DNA of 64,000 nucleotides from Pseudoalteromonas shioyasakiensis. GTDB lineage: Bacteria > Pseudomonadota > Gammaproteobacteria > Enterobacterales > Alteromonadaceae. Location of the stretch: contig NZ_JANIGL010000005.1 in the NCBI RefSeq assembly GCF_024518675.1, positions 209,400-273,399 on the forward strand, written 5' to 3'. Position 1 is the first letter of the stretch, and each line of letters begins with the position of its first letter. The notes beneath the pieces were generated by a model, which saw only the letters and a program-made list of their open reading frames with translations, did not search any database and was not told the origin of the DNA. The position numbers and the translations under genes were made by a program. This document shows positions 48,718 to 57,206 of the stretch, piece by piece.

Positions 48718-51393
48718 TTAAGCTGCTCTATTTAGTTGTTCGGAAATATAAAGAGTTTCTTCTAAGTGCTCAATAAACTCTTTATATTTGTCTGTATTTT
48801 TAGCAAGTTCTCTTATTCGTTTGAGTGCATCACGAACTACAGGCTCATGCATTTTTCTAATGAAATTAGGTAAAGCTGCATTACGACATGCTTTAATATC
48901 TGTACTTATATAAAACATAATGCCATTGTAATTCCCTTCTGAAATATTGGCATTTATACAGCCCAAGCAAAATTTAGGTTCTGCTTTATGTGGTTGGGGA
49001 ACACCGTCTTCAGAGCATTTTGCAAAACGCTCTGTATTGACGCGAAGCATACACGTTACCCATGGTCTAGGGCTTATATTTATAATACGTTCTTCGCTGA
49101 TCTTATTGCTTAATGCAATGTACTCTTCATGAGAGACAACTTTTGTACTATGAACGGCTTTTGTTAACATGTGATCAAATGCACCTGCAAATATTCGATC
49201 ATTATTAGTCAATGAAAGTAACTGCTGTCTAACAATGTCTTTTATGACAGTTCTTTTTGCAATCTGGTAAAAAGCACTCGTCTCTTTGTCACGCAAATAA
49301 GCCATAAAAAAAGATTCATCTAGGTGTTTAAAGTTAGCTCGAATAAACTTACCAATATCTCCTCTATACCTTCTAAGTGCTGCTTCAGCCCAAATGTGAC
49401 GGAATGCATGAGGAGTAGGATAAGCTACATCCTGTAATAGTTGCGAGCGAATTTTAGTTATATCTGATGGAGTTAGTTCAATACTCGCATCATTTAACAT
49501 TTCCTTTGTTTTTAAAGTTAACTTATCATCGAATATTTTTGTTTCTAACTCAGGTAACTCTCCATTTCTGTATAATTCGATCTTTGTGATTAAGGATTGT
49601 GAGTTATTAGTTTGACAGAGAATATATATTGGCAGATCTGCTTCTAATTTCTCGAAATCAATTTTTAATTGCTCATCATTGCTATTAAGAATTTTTTCTT
49701 TTTCTGAGTAATTTCGAATAAAATCAGGCCATGCATAATCAACAAGGTTGGCAATAAACATCGATGAGTCTGTAGATGGAGTTGTACCTTTACTGCGAGA
49801 TTTTGAAGCAAAATAGATTGCAGGTAAGTGACTTTCCGATTCATTTAACTTAGCTAATAGGTCTATAACAATGTATGCATATTGAGTGATTTCCCTATCC
49901 AACTTTGTTTTTCCGCTTGTTTTTTCAACAGTCCAGTTGACCATAAACCTAAGTGATGTATAAAAATTATCTGAGACGGTTTCATTTATCTTTAAATTGA
50001 TATTATTCAGTGAAAACCCAAACTCACTTCGTCTCCAACCAAGCAGTCCTACTACAAGTGTTGCTCCGCAAGCCGTGACCATGTTCAAACCAGCTTTAAA
50101 CTTTCTAACACCATCATTCTTTGATTCTATACAGATTCGACTGCTGTGTTTATGACAGAGTTTTATAGCCTCATTAGGCTTATTGGGTAATGTCTGTTTG
50201 AAGGTGTTCAACGTCTTATTACATATTGATATGAGCTCTTTAAAATCAATATCTGGACCTTCATCGTTGGCTTTTAAAACGGCTAGATATTCTTTAAAGA
50301 TACTCTCTTCTTTCTTGATTTTTTTATCGTTCAACCTCGCGAATAAAATAGAGCGCACGAACTCTTGGGCGTCATACCTGTCAGGCAATTTAGCTTTTGC
50401 TATTACTTCATTGATAACATCTAACTTAAACGCACTGGCCACAATGGCAAACTGGTTATAGTTTTTAATGAAGTTTTTAAGGGATGTATCATAAATCAGC
50501 TCTAACTTTTTCTTTGACCAAACTCTCACTTGGTGATCTGGTAAGTCAGTTAATTTTTCCCCCATGAGTGCTTGGGCGACTATAGGCTGAATGCTTTCTA
50601 AATTTCCTTGCTCTAAATCTCTTTGAACTTCGTGTATCGTTTCATTTAATGTAATTCTAGCAGCTATAGCATACTGAATATTTTCTTCAAATAAGCTACC
50701 ACAATGATCTATATAGTGCTTTCCAATGTCTAAGCCTAAATAGTTAAATGAATCCCCGTTTTGATATTCGCTTAAATTCATTCCTAAAAAAGTGCTACAA
50801 GCTGTGTTTAAACCTTCTTGCTCGGTATCAATTGTAATGCCACCTATTAGCCCTTCAACATTGTAGAGTTTTAAGTATTGAACAAGGTTGTTTAAACTTA
50901 TGGCACTACCAGATAATGATTGAAAAGCAGGAGGGGATAAGCTTTTAACTATATTGTTAGCGTGTACTTTATGGCTAAATGCATAGTTATAAAAATCTTG
51001 AACATTGTTTTTATCAATAGCATCTACATTGTAAATTTTTAAAAAAGAACATACTTTTGCTATAAAGTTAAATCCATTTCGATGGTAATAATAAAGCGTT
51101 GCTGATTTATCTAAATGCTCTAGAAAAATAATCTTTGCAAGCTCTTGATTCGTAAGCTCTATTTCTGCACCGTGACATACAACCTTATAGATTTTTCCCC
51201 CATTAAATTGGGGAAAACTAAAAAGACTAAAATCCAACTCGAAAATACCGGCAATACTATTACTTTCAAATTGCCACTTGTCGTCAGTGAAAGAGCAATT
51301 ATCAATAACATTGTGCAATACCATTATATCGTTCATTTCTTGAATAAGCGTTTCATATGCTGTTTTTTCTATGCTTCGTAGATTTCTTTGCAT
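48718..51393 (-). CDS. Large tyrosine-recombinase-family protein (third of trio)
   Basis: The 891-residue protein keeps the tyrosine recombinase residues: box I GLLGWRRSEFGFS (Arg near 452), box II PHAFRHIWAE (His662, Arg665, His666), FKH and then Tyr699 in FMAYLR. The C-terminal tail holds KCSEDG...FCLGC, a cysteine cluster that could bind zinc, as in TnpB of Tn554-type elements. It follows the 744-residue gene by 5 bases. Confidence 0.78.
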   Translation of the reverse strand: MQRNLRSIEKTAYETLIQEMNDIMVLHNVIDNCSFTDDKWQFESNSIAGIFELDFSLFSFPQFNGGKIYKVVCHGAEIELTNQELAKIIFLEHLDKSATLYYYHRNGFNFIAKVCSFLKIYNVDAIDKNNVQDFYNYAFSHKVHANNIVKSLSPPAFQSLSGSAISLNNLVQYLKLYNVEGLIGGITIDTEQEGLNTACSTFLGMNLSEYQNGDSFNYLGLDIGKHYIDHCGSLFEENIQYAIAARITLNETIHEVQRDLEQGNLESIQPIVAQALMGEKLTDLPDHQVRVWSKKKLELIYDTSLKNFIKNYNQFAIVASAFKLDVINEVIAKAKLPDRYDAQEFVRSILFARLNDKKIKKEESIFKEYLAVLKANDEGPDIDFKELISICNKTLNTFKQTLPNKPNEAIKLCHKHSSRICIESKNDGVRKFKAGLNMVTACGATLVVGLLGWRRSEFGFSLNNINLKINETVSDNFYTSLRFMVNWTVEKTSGKTKLDREITQYAYIVIDLLAKLNESESHLPAIYFASKSRSKGTTPSTDSSMFIANLVDYAWPDFIRNYSEKEKILNSNDEQLKIDFEKLEADLPIYILCQTNNSQSLITKIELYRNGELPELETKIFDDKLTLKTKEMLNDASIELTPSDITKIRSQLLQDVAYPTPHAFRHIWAEAALRRYRGDIGKFIRANFKHLDESFFMAYLRDKETSAFYQIAKRTVIKDIVRQQLLSLTNNDRIFAGAFDHMLTKAVHSTKVVSHEEYIALSNKISEERIINISPRPWVTCMLRVNTERFAKCSEDGVPQPHKAEPKFCLGCINANISEGNYNGIMFYISTDIKACRNAALPNFIRKMHEPVVRDALKRIRELAKNTDKYKEFIEHLEETLYISEQLNRAA

Positions 51394-51398
51394 GATTG

Positions 51399-53633
51399 CT
51401 ACCTCATGTGTGCGCTAAATAATGGTGGTAAAATTGAGGCAAGTTCTTTATAAAGTTTCTCACCTTTGTCTTTTGTTGAGAAACGCTGGTATTCAAACAA
51501 CTTTTCTACCCATTCAACTGTTGGAAGAACTGTCATTAATAGGTACTCAGGGGAGTTTTTAGCCAATATATGATGCTTCTTTTTTACTTCAGATAAGAAA
51601 TGTCTAAGTTTTACTACTGTTTCTGGCGAGTCAACGAGATAAATTGTGTCGCTTGGCTCATCAGCATCTTTATAACTGGTTAGAAAGCCTAAATCATTTA
51701 CTTTCCCGTCCTCTTTACCTGTTACAAGCTTCATTCTAGTAAGTGTTTCTTCTGTTTTAGCTGAAATGTATTCTGAAGCATTTGTAAACTGAGAATTAAA
51801 CGCCTGCTTTTCAGATTCTGATGCCTTAAAAAGATTAACGGTTAGATCTTGCATTACAGCTCTTGTTATTAAGCCTGTGTTATTCATCCATTCTTCGTTA
51901 TTTGGTGTTAGGTAGCCATTTCGTTCTGTTTTATTTGTATGAGAATGAAAGTTAGTCAGTTGAGTTGGGTTAAAATTATCTGACGACGCATAAACTGCCG
52001 CTGTTTTGATTGAAGAAGGTTTAAATAAATGTCGTTTGCATGGTGTATCACAATTTTCCCATAACTCTTCAACAGTTTTGTTTTTCCCTAGTGCGCTAAT
52101 ACCATTATCAAGTAGCTTTGTTATGGCCTTTAGAAAAACGAGTGATGACTTCTCTTTATCTAATGTAGTAATGATTTTCTCGTTTAAATATGTATTTAGG
52201 AAGTTTATAAATCTCGCAAAAGACACTCCTGTTGCGACATCTTTCAATGGCCCTGTTAATTTAGCTGAATTATCATACTTAGGTGTTCTTTGTAGAATGA
52301 ATAAAAGAATTGCACTACCCAGGGTTGTATTAGTGCTTACTTCCTTTGGTTTATGAACAGTCTTTGCACGCCCTTTATAATATTCATTTCTAATATGTGT
52401 GATCTTACCATTTCGCCTTCTAATAAATTGAAAGTTTCTTCCAGATAACTTTGCGATATCAGATGCTTGAACGGTTTGTGTTGCCATAAGCCAATGAAAT
52501 AGTAAGTGCTCTCCTTGGCTGGCTGGAACCTGAAGTTCTTCTTTATTACCGCTATGCACATATTCAGCAAGTTCATGCAAAAAAAACACAGAAAAAAATA
52601 ACTTATTTCTGGAAGTAATTATTGAAGTTGAGTTGAAAGCGGGCTTATTTCTAAAAAATGCCTCATCATAGCGCTTCAAGTCATCTTCTCTAATGTTTTC
52701 GGAAAGAAACAGCTTGATAGCTGTTTTTAGATTAGCAGATGGCTCTTCTAATGAATGATATGCTGCTCGTAAAACATCAAATGTTGTTAAAAAGCACTTT
52801 CTAACATGTACGTCATGCTCGCTTTTCACAGGAAATTGGGCTCTTGGTCGCTCAACCGGTATTTCATCAGTTGTGATGGGGGCATCAAGAAATAACGCTA
52901 TTAATGCTTCCTTTGCTTTCAATGTTTCTAACATTGCAATTTCAATAGTAACACTAAACGATTTTATCGTAGCTTTTGGTGATGCTAATCGAGAAAACAA
53001 TGTATGCCCTATACCAACATCATCTCTTCTTAACCAAGTATGCTGAGCAAACCAAGCAGCCAAGTTTATCTGGTCTCGCTCGGAAGAAGGGGCTGGCTTT
53101 GTTTTTGACAGTGTAAAAATGTAGGCATATTGCGCTTCAGATAGCTGTTCTTTGAACCACTCATCTTCAATAGCGAGCTTAATCATTGATTTAATAGCAT
53201 GAAGGCCTGAACTTTGAGGTTTAACTTTGTCGATGTTCACTCTATGCGTTTCAAATTTTTTTAAAATCTTGATTCGATCTTTTTTTTCAAAGGGTTCAGA
53301 ACACATAAAATCGATAAAGATTTTGTATGTTGAATGAGCTTGCTTCTTATGAGTTATAGTCCCCTTATTATCAACAAATACGAGGTAGTTAGCCCTATTA
53401 AGTGTTGAGAAGATAAGCTTAATGTGGTCTGGGGTGTTAGGCGAAATTGTCACATTATGAGGTGCATAATCACCACCTTCGTAGCTAGGGATTGAAAATT
53501 GATTAGCATTAATGTCAAATACTAGCTCAAAAACCTTAGACTTGGATGCTAATTCTTTATCCATCCTTATTTGTTGGTTTATCAATTTTTCCTGCTGCTT
53601 TTTAGAGAATTCAGAGCTAGCTTCTAGAACCAT
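51399..53633 (-). CDS. Recombinase-like protein lacking clear catalytic residues (second of trio)
   Basis: The 744-residue protein overlaps the 409-residue gene by 10 bases. Regions HWLMATQTVQASDIAKLSG and LTNFHSHTNKTERNGYLTP look like degenerate box I and box II/III of tyrosine recombinases, but the box I Arg and the HXXR pair are missing. It may be a structural or DNA-binding partner. The trio layout with large partners is the basis of the GMT comparison. Confidence 0.55.
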   Translation of the reverse strand: MVLEASSEFSKKQQEKLINQQIRMDKELASKSKVFELVFDINANQFSIPSYEGGDYAPHNVTISPNTPDHIKLIFSTLNRANYLVFVDNKGTITHKKQAHSTYKIFIDFMCSEPFEKKDRIKILKKFETHRVNIDKVKPQSSGLHAIKSMIKLAIEDEWFKEQLSEAQYAYIFTLSKTKPAPSSERDQINLAAWFAQHTWLRRDDVGIGHTLFSRLASPKATIKSFSVTIEIAMLETLKAKEALIALFLDAPITTDEIPVERPRAQFPVKSEHDVHVRKCFLTTFDVLRAAYHSLEEPSANLKTAIKLFLSENIREDDLKRYDEAFFRNKPAFNSTSIITSRNKLFFSVFFLHELAEYVHSGNKEELQVPASQGEHLLFHWLMATQTVQASDIAKLSGRNFQFIRRRNGKITHIRNEYYKGRAKTVHKPKEVSTNTTLGSAILLFILQRTPKYDNSAKLTGPLKDVATGVSFARFINFLNTYLNEKIITTLDKEKSSLVFLKAITKLLDNGISALGKNKTVEELWENCDTPCKRHLFKPSSIKTAAVYASSDNFNPTQLTNFHSHTNKTERNGYLTPNNEEWMNNTGLITRAVMQDLTVNLFKASESEKQAFNSQFTNASEYISAKTEETLTRMKLVTGKEDGKVNDLGFLTSYKDADEPSDTIYLVDSPETVVKLRHFLSEVKKKHHILAKNSPEYLLMTVLPTVEWVEKLFEYQRFSTKDKGEKLYKELASILPPLFSAHMR

Positions 53634-54853
53634 TGTTGCTTCTCCTCAAAATCTTTTTTGATGTTGCAAGAGCGAATGTATTTTTTTGTAGTCTTAGAAG
53701 CATATTCACCTTCGGCGTTATGTCCCATGAGGCTTGCCACAGTGAGATAAACAATAGAATGCACAGTGACATTGTCGATTGCTATTTGGCGACTTTCAGC
53801 TAAATAATAAAACTTATCTGTACCAAAACTATGCCTTAGAACATGATGTGTATGATCTTTTTCTAATAGCTGGCCATCTGAAGGTAGCATTCCATTTTTT
53901 TGTTTCTCTAATACAATTTTGCATACATCTGTGAATACAAGTGATGCTCTTTTTACTGAAATTTTCGTGCCGAAATAGACGGTATCGTCATTCAAGAAAA
54001 AGTGATCCGAGTCGCTTTCTGGACGTTCTTTGTCGTAATACTCTTTCATTCTCAATAGCAGCTCACGAGTGAAAAAGATATTTCTAGGTAGGCCGAATCC
54101 ATTTCTCCGTGCCTTAGTATATTTACCCTGAAGGTAAAAGATGAATTCATCTTTAGTTGGGTTATCTTTCATCTCTTTAAACAATGAAAGTAAACCTTTA
54201 TGCTTTTTATTACCGACCTCAAAATCATTAAGTAGAATGCCTACATTTTCTTTAGATCTTAAGCCTACTTCGCCGCCAGTCTTCAAAAGCAATTCATCTC
54301 TAATACTCGAAGTGTTTTGATAAATAATAGATCTAAGTTCTGGTGTTAAATATTTTACAGCTGTTCTAGGTTTTTTATTATCTCTTGCTTGCTCTTGAAG
54401 TCTGGGTTCAATCATAAGATTTTTTATATTGGTGAAACCAGCATTAGCTAAATAGTTATAATATGCTTTAAGAGCTGAAACATGCTTCTTTACAACACCT
54501 TCACTTTTCTTAAGCTTGTCGATCAATATGTCATTTATATAATAGTTTAATATTTTATTTGAAAGATTGTGGTGGGTAGCTATAGATACTTCTGAATTAG
54601 ATAAAGCATATTCTTCTATCCATTGGAGAAAGTTTCTCAACTTTTCTAATATCAATTCCACTTGTTTTCTCTTTATCTGGTTTTCTTTCAGCTTCTGGGT
54701 AACAAAGCCTTTTTTTCCTACTTTTCTTTCTAAAACATAAATGGTTTGATTCTTTGTTAATGAATGAGAAAAGCAACTAGGCAATAACATGAGAGTAAGA
54801 TCATCACATATAAATAATGGAGTCTTATATTTTTTTGAATCAACCTCTAGCAT
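53624..54853 (-). CDS. Tyrosine recombinase (first of trio)
   Basis: The 409-residue protein has a helical core-binding domain (residues 50-150) and a catalytic domain: Arg199 in GLRSKEN, His337-Arg340-His341 in HHVLRHSFGTD, His378 in LMGHNAEGEY, and nucleophile Tyr392 in KKYIR. It lies 92 bases inside the island's right end and is transcribed inward. This should cut and rejoin the core AAGAAG at the ends. Confidence 0.88.
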   Translation of the reverse strand: MLEVDSKKYKTPLFICDDLTLMLLPSCFSHSLTKNQTIYVLERKVGKKGFVTQKLKENQIKRKQVELILEKLRNFLQWIEEYALSNSEVSIATHHNLSNKILNYYINDILIDKLKKSEGVVKKHVSALKAYYNYLANAGFTNIKNLMIEPRLQEQARDNKKPRTAVKYLTPELRSIIYQNTSSIRDELLLKTGGEVGLRSKENVGILLNDFEVGNKKHKGLLSLFKEMKDNPTKDEFIFYLQGKYTKARRNGFGLPRNIFFTRELLLRMKEYYDKERPESDSDHFFLNDDTVYFGTKISVKRASLVFTDVCKIVLEKQKNGMLPSDGQLLEKDHTHHVLRHSFGTDKFYYLAESRQIAIDNVTVHSIVYLTVASLMGHNAEGEYASKTTKKYIRSCNIKKDFEEKQQWF

Positions 54854-54896
54854 ACTTATTTACCTATTATGATATTGCATAACATATTAACATTTA

Positions 54897-55439
54897 TTAG
54901 TGATAAAAAGATACGTTTTCTTGTTTAGTATGTAGGGGGATAGTTAAGAAGTTAAGGGTATTTTTACCAACATAACCACGGTATAAATCATCGATATCCA
55001 TACCAATTTGCGCCATACACCCTGCGAATGCTTCAGCATTAAAAACTTTATCAGCAACAGCTGACGCAGCTAAAATTTCAAGCGTTTGTTTAAAATCATC
55101 GGCTGTTTGCGGCGAGTTTAATTGCTCTTCCAACTGTTTAGCTAAATCTAAATAACTAGTTTGTCCATCGATACGCAATGAAAGACCAAAGTGAAAAATA
55201 TCAACGAGTTCAAGGATCACTTGTTCAGTATCTGGAGTTTGTTTTTTCCACCATTTCCAACCATAGTGATCGAGCATTTCAGCACACTCAACCCAAATTG
55301 CACGATTCCACTCAAAACCTTGGCTAAACCATTGCTCATGAACTTTTGTGTTCATAGCGTTTTGCATCTCTAGCATCACCACTAGTTTATTTAAATTGGC
55401 AGACATGTCTCTTCCAGTAACTATTTTAATTGCGCTCAA
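54897..55439 (-). pseudogene. Dimeric dUTPase gene, 3' end replaced by the island
   Basis: The first 164 residues are a dimeric (MazG-like, all-alpha) dUTPase: metal motifs WVECAEMLDHYGWKWW and ILELVDIFHFGLSL, then QIGMDIDDLYRGYVGKNTLNF. The frame then reads 16 island-coded residues (from LTIPLHTKQENV) to a stop. The true last 54 residues, including the conserved FRQDHGYKDG, lie at 26647-26815. The missing part includes a family motif, so the chimaera is probably inactive or weak. Confidence 0.93.
54936..54951. mobile_element. Right island junction: terminal repeat and core AAGAAG
   Basis: GGGG-AT-AGTT (54936-54945) is the inverted partner of AACT-TA-CCCC at the left end, and AAGAAG (54946-54951) is the shared core. 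The host gene resumes at once to the right. Confidence 0.8.
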
Positions 55440-55527
55440 TAATACAGATAATTAAGTTTTGATGAAATAATTTATCTTGTTAGTCTATCTTCTATATTAA
55501 ATGATTAAACAACTATTAGGGAATTAC

Positions 55528-56157
55528 ATGCTTAAATCTATTTTACTCGCTTGTGTTATGTTAGTAAGTACTGCGGCCACTGCTGCAACCGCCACCAATA
55601 TTGCTGATAAAGCAGAAAAAGTCAGCCCACTGATGCCGGGATTAATGGTTCCTGCTACAACTTTAAAAGATAAAGACGGGAACAATATTGATTTAAGTAA
55701 GCGCTTCGCTGAAAAAACCACTGTACTCATTGTTTACCGTGGTGGCTGGTGCCCGTACTGCTCAAAACAATTAGCCAGCATTCAAAATATAGAGCAACAA
55801 ATCGCTGATTTAGGTGCGCAAATTATTGCGGTCTCTCCTGATAGCCCAGAAAAGTTAGCTCAAAGTAAAATTGATTCAGCCAATTATCAGCTACTGTCTG
55901 ATGATAGCCTTATGCTAAGCCAAGCGCTTGGTTTAGCATTTTATTTAGATGACAAAACAGCGACTATTTACCGTAATAAATTAGGGGTAAATTTTGTCAC
56001 GTTAGATGGTAAGGCAAAAGTAGCGTTGCCAGTGCCCGCAGTATTTGTAGTAGACAAAACTGGGCTAGTAAACTTTCAATACGCTAACCCAAACTACAAA
56101 GTGCGCCTAACAGAAAACTTACTATTGGCAGCAGTTAAGTCAGTCGCAGAGCAATAG
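55528..56157 (+). CDS. Secreted peroxiredoxin-like thiol protein (AhpC/TSA)
   Basis: From the ATG at 55528 (ribosome site TAGGGAA) the protein begins with a signal peptide cleaved after TAA-type AXA near residue 20. The redoxin domain shows GGWCPYCSKQLA, a CxxC active site, and FVVDKTGLVNF. Periplasmic thiol chemistry is the likely role; the CxxC favours a thioredoxin-like reductant over a pure peroxidase. It is divergent from the broken dUTPase gene. Confidence 0.82.
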   Translation: MLKSILLACVMLVSTAATAATATNIADKAEKVSPLMPGLMVPATTLKDKDGNNIDLSKRFAEKTTVLIVYRGGWCPYCSKQLASIQNIEQQIADLGAQIIAVSPDSPEKLAQSKIDSANYQLLSDDSLMLSQALGLAFYLDDKTATIYRNKLGVNFVTLDGKAKVALPVPAVFVVDKTGLVNFQYANPNYKVRLTENLLLAAVKSVAEQ

Positions 56158-56172
56158 TCCGCATAATTTATT

Positions 56173-56193
56173 AGCAGGGAGATCCGCCCTGCT
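56173..56193. terminator. Hairpin after the peroxiredoxin gene
   Basis: AGCAGGG-AGATCCG-CCCTGCT between convergent genes. Confidence 0.65.
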
Positions 56194-56561
56194 TATCTTC
56201 CTGAAGTAAACTCTTGCCAAGAATTTATTAAATCAACAAAATCTTCAAAACCACAGCCGCTACTTAGGCCGTTTTCCTCAAGCATGAGCTCATCATCTTG
56301 ATAGGCGATTAAGTCTTCTGAGTCTTGATGGAGGGCATGGGCTTCAAAAATGGCTTCGTCTTTATTTAAAATCAAATCAATTTCTTGGCCCTGTAAAGTT
56401 AACGGCTCGAAGCTAGTGGCAACCGATGTAATTAAGGCTTGAACCATGGCTATTTTTTCTTTGCCAATTTCTTCATTTAGCCAACGACCAATCACTGCAT
56501 GCTCGCTACTAATTTTAATGCGTAAGCCACTAATTGGGTCGCGTATAAATTGATATTCCAT
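56193..56561 (-). CDS. yacL: YacL family protein (UPF0231)
   Basis: The 122-residue protein matches YacL: MEYQFIRDPISGLRIKISSE, then VIGRWLNEEIG, and ends with CGFEDFVDLINSWQEF. It is a small cytosolic protein of unknown function, conserved across gammaproteobacteria, with the expected length (about 120). Confidence 0.88.
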   Translation of the reverse strand: MEYQFIRDPISGLRIKISSEHAVIGRWLNEEIGKEKIAMVQALITSVATSFEPLTLQGQEIDLILNKDEAIFEAHALHQDSEDLIAYQDDELMLEENGLSSGCGFEDFVDLINSWQEFTSGR

Positions 56562-56631
56562 AAATTAATTCCAGTACTACTTATAATCTGAATTATAACC
56601 TAGTCGATTATGAATAACGAAAACCAGATGC

Positions 56632-56659
56632 AAAAATAGCGCTAAAAAGCGCTATTTTT
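56632..56659 (-). terminator. Terminator of the small membrane protein gene
   Basis: AAAAATAGCGCT-AAAA-AGCGCTATTTTT, with T tract on the minus strand as well. Confidence 0.78.
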
Positions 56660-56677
56660 CTACTTAAGTAAGATTAG

Positions 56678-56902
56678 CTACCGATAGTTTTTAAAACGAG
56701 CTGCATCGATAATGGCCCAAATATATACGATAGGCAGTAAAACAAAGCCTATTACCACATAGATAAGTGCACCACTAATAACCCAAGCTAAGAAAAAGAA
56801 AATTGCCGCCATGATACGACCTTGGACTAACTGTCCAAGACCTGGGAAAAATATATTACAAATTGCTGCGATTACATTACCGCCTGAACCTTGCTCTGCC
56901 AT
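56678..56902 (-). CDS. Small TM2-like membrane protein
   Basis: The 74-residue protein has the motif NIFFPGLGQLVQGR and two or three membrane segments (about residues 30-48 and 48-66), matching small TM2-like membrane proteins of unknown function. A short gap of about 300 AT-rich bases upstream (56903-57206) holds no gene but the uvrD promoter. Confidence 0.7.
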   Translation of the reverse strand: MAEQGSGGNVIAAICNIFFPGLGQLVQGRIMAAIFFFLAWVISGALIYVVIGFVLLPIVYIWAIIDAARFKNYR

Positions 56903-57206
56903 GTTAACCTCAATTATTAATTTGATTTTCTTGTTAGATACTTACACACTTCATGCCAATTATTAAAAAGCATAATAATCATATAGTTAAAATAAATTTA
57001 GTTTATGTTAAACTTTTTTAAATCGTGATTTTTACTAAATATCAGTCAAATTGGCTACAGCAAATATTGTTTACAACAATAGCTTAGCTAAAAAGCGCAA
57101 TGAATTAAATAAAGAACATTTTAAAATTAACTGTTTATAAAAACAGTATTTTATTTAGCCTAACAAAAACACCTGTTATACTGCCTGCAATATTGATTGA
57201 AAAGGC

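Larger units (their letters stand above)
26816..54945. mobile_element. 28.1-kb genomic island inserted in the dimeric dUTPase gene
   Basis: The boundaries are set by the split host gene: deleting 26816-54945 and one AAGAAG restores an open frame of about 218 codons. The island holds a replacement dut at the left end, a BREX type 3 operon and accessory genes, and a four-gene recombinase operon at the right end transcribed inward. Cargo plus a tyrosine-recombinase trio fits the published Gamma-Mobile-Trio (GMT) elements; the match is from memory of that class, not a search. No tRNA is used as target. Confidence 0.92.

Noticed and set aside
57160..57206. SOS (LexA) box before uvrD
   Set aside because: CTGTTATACTGCCTGC lacks the CTG-N10-CAG symmetry.
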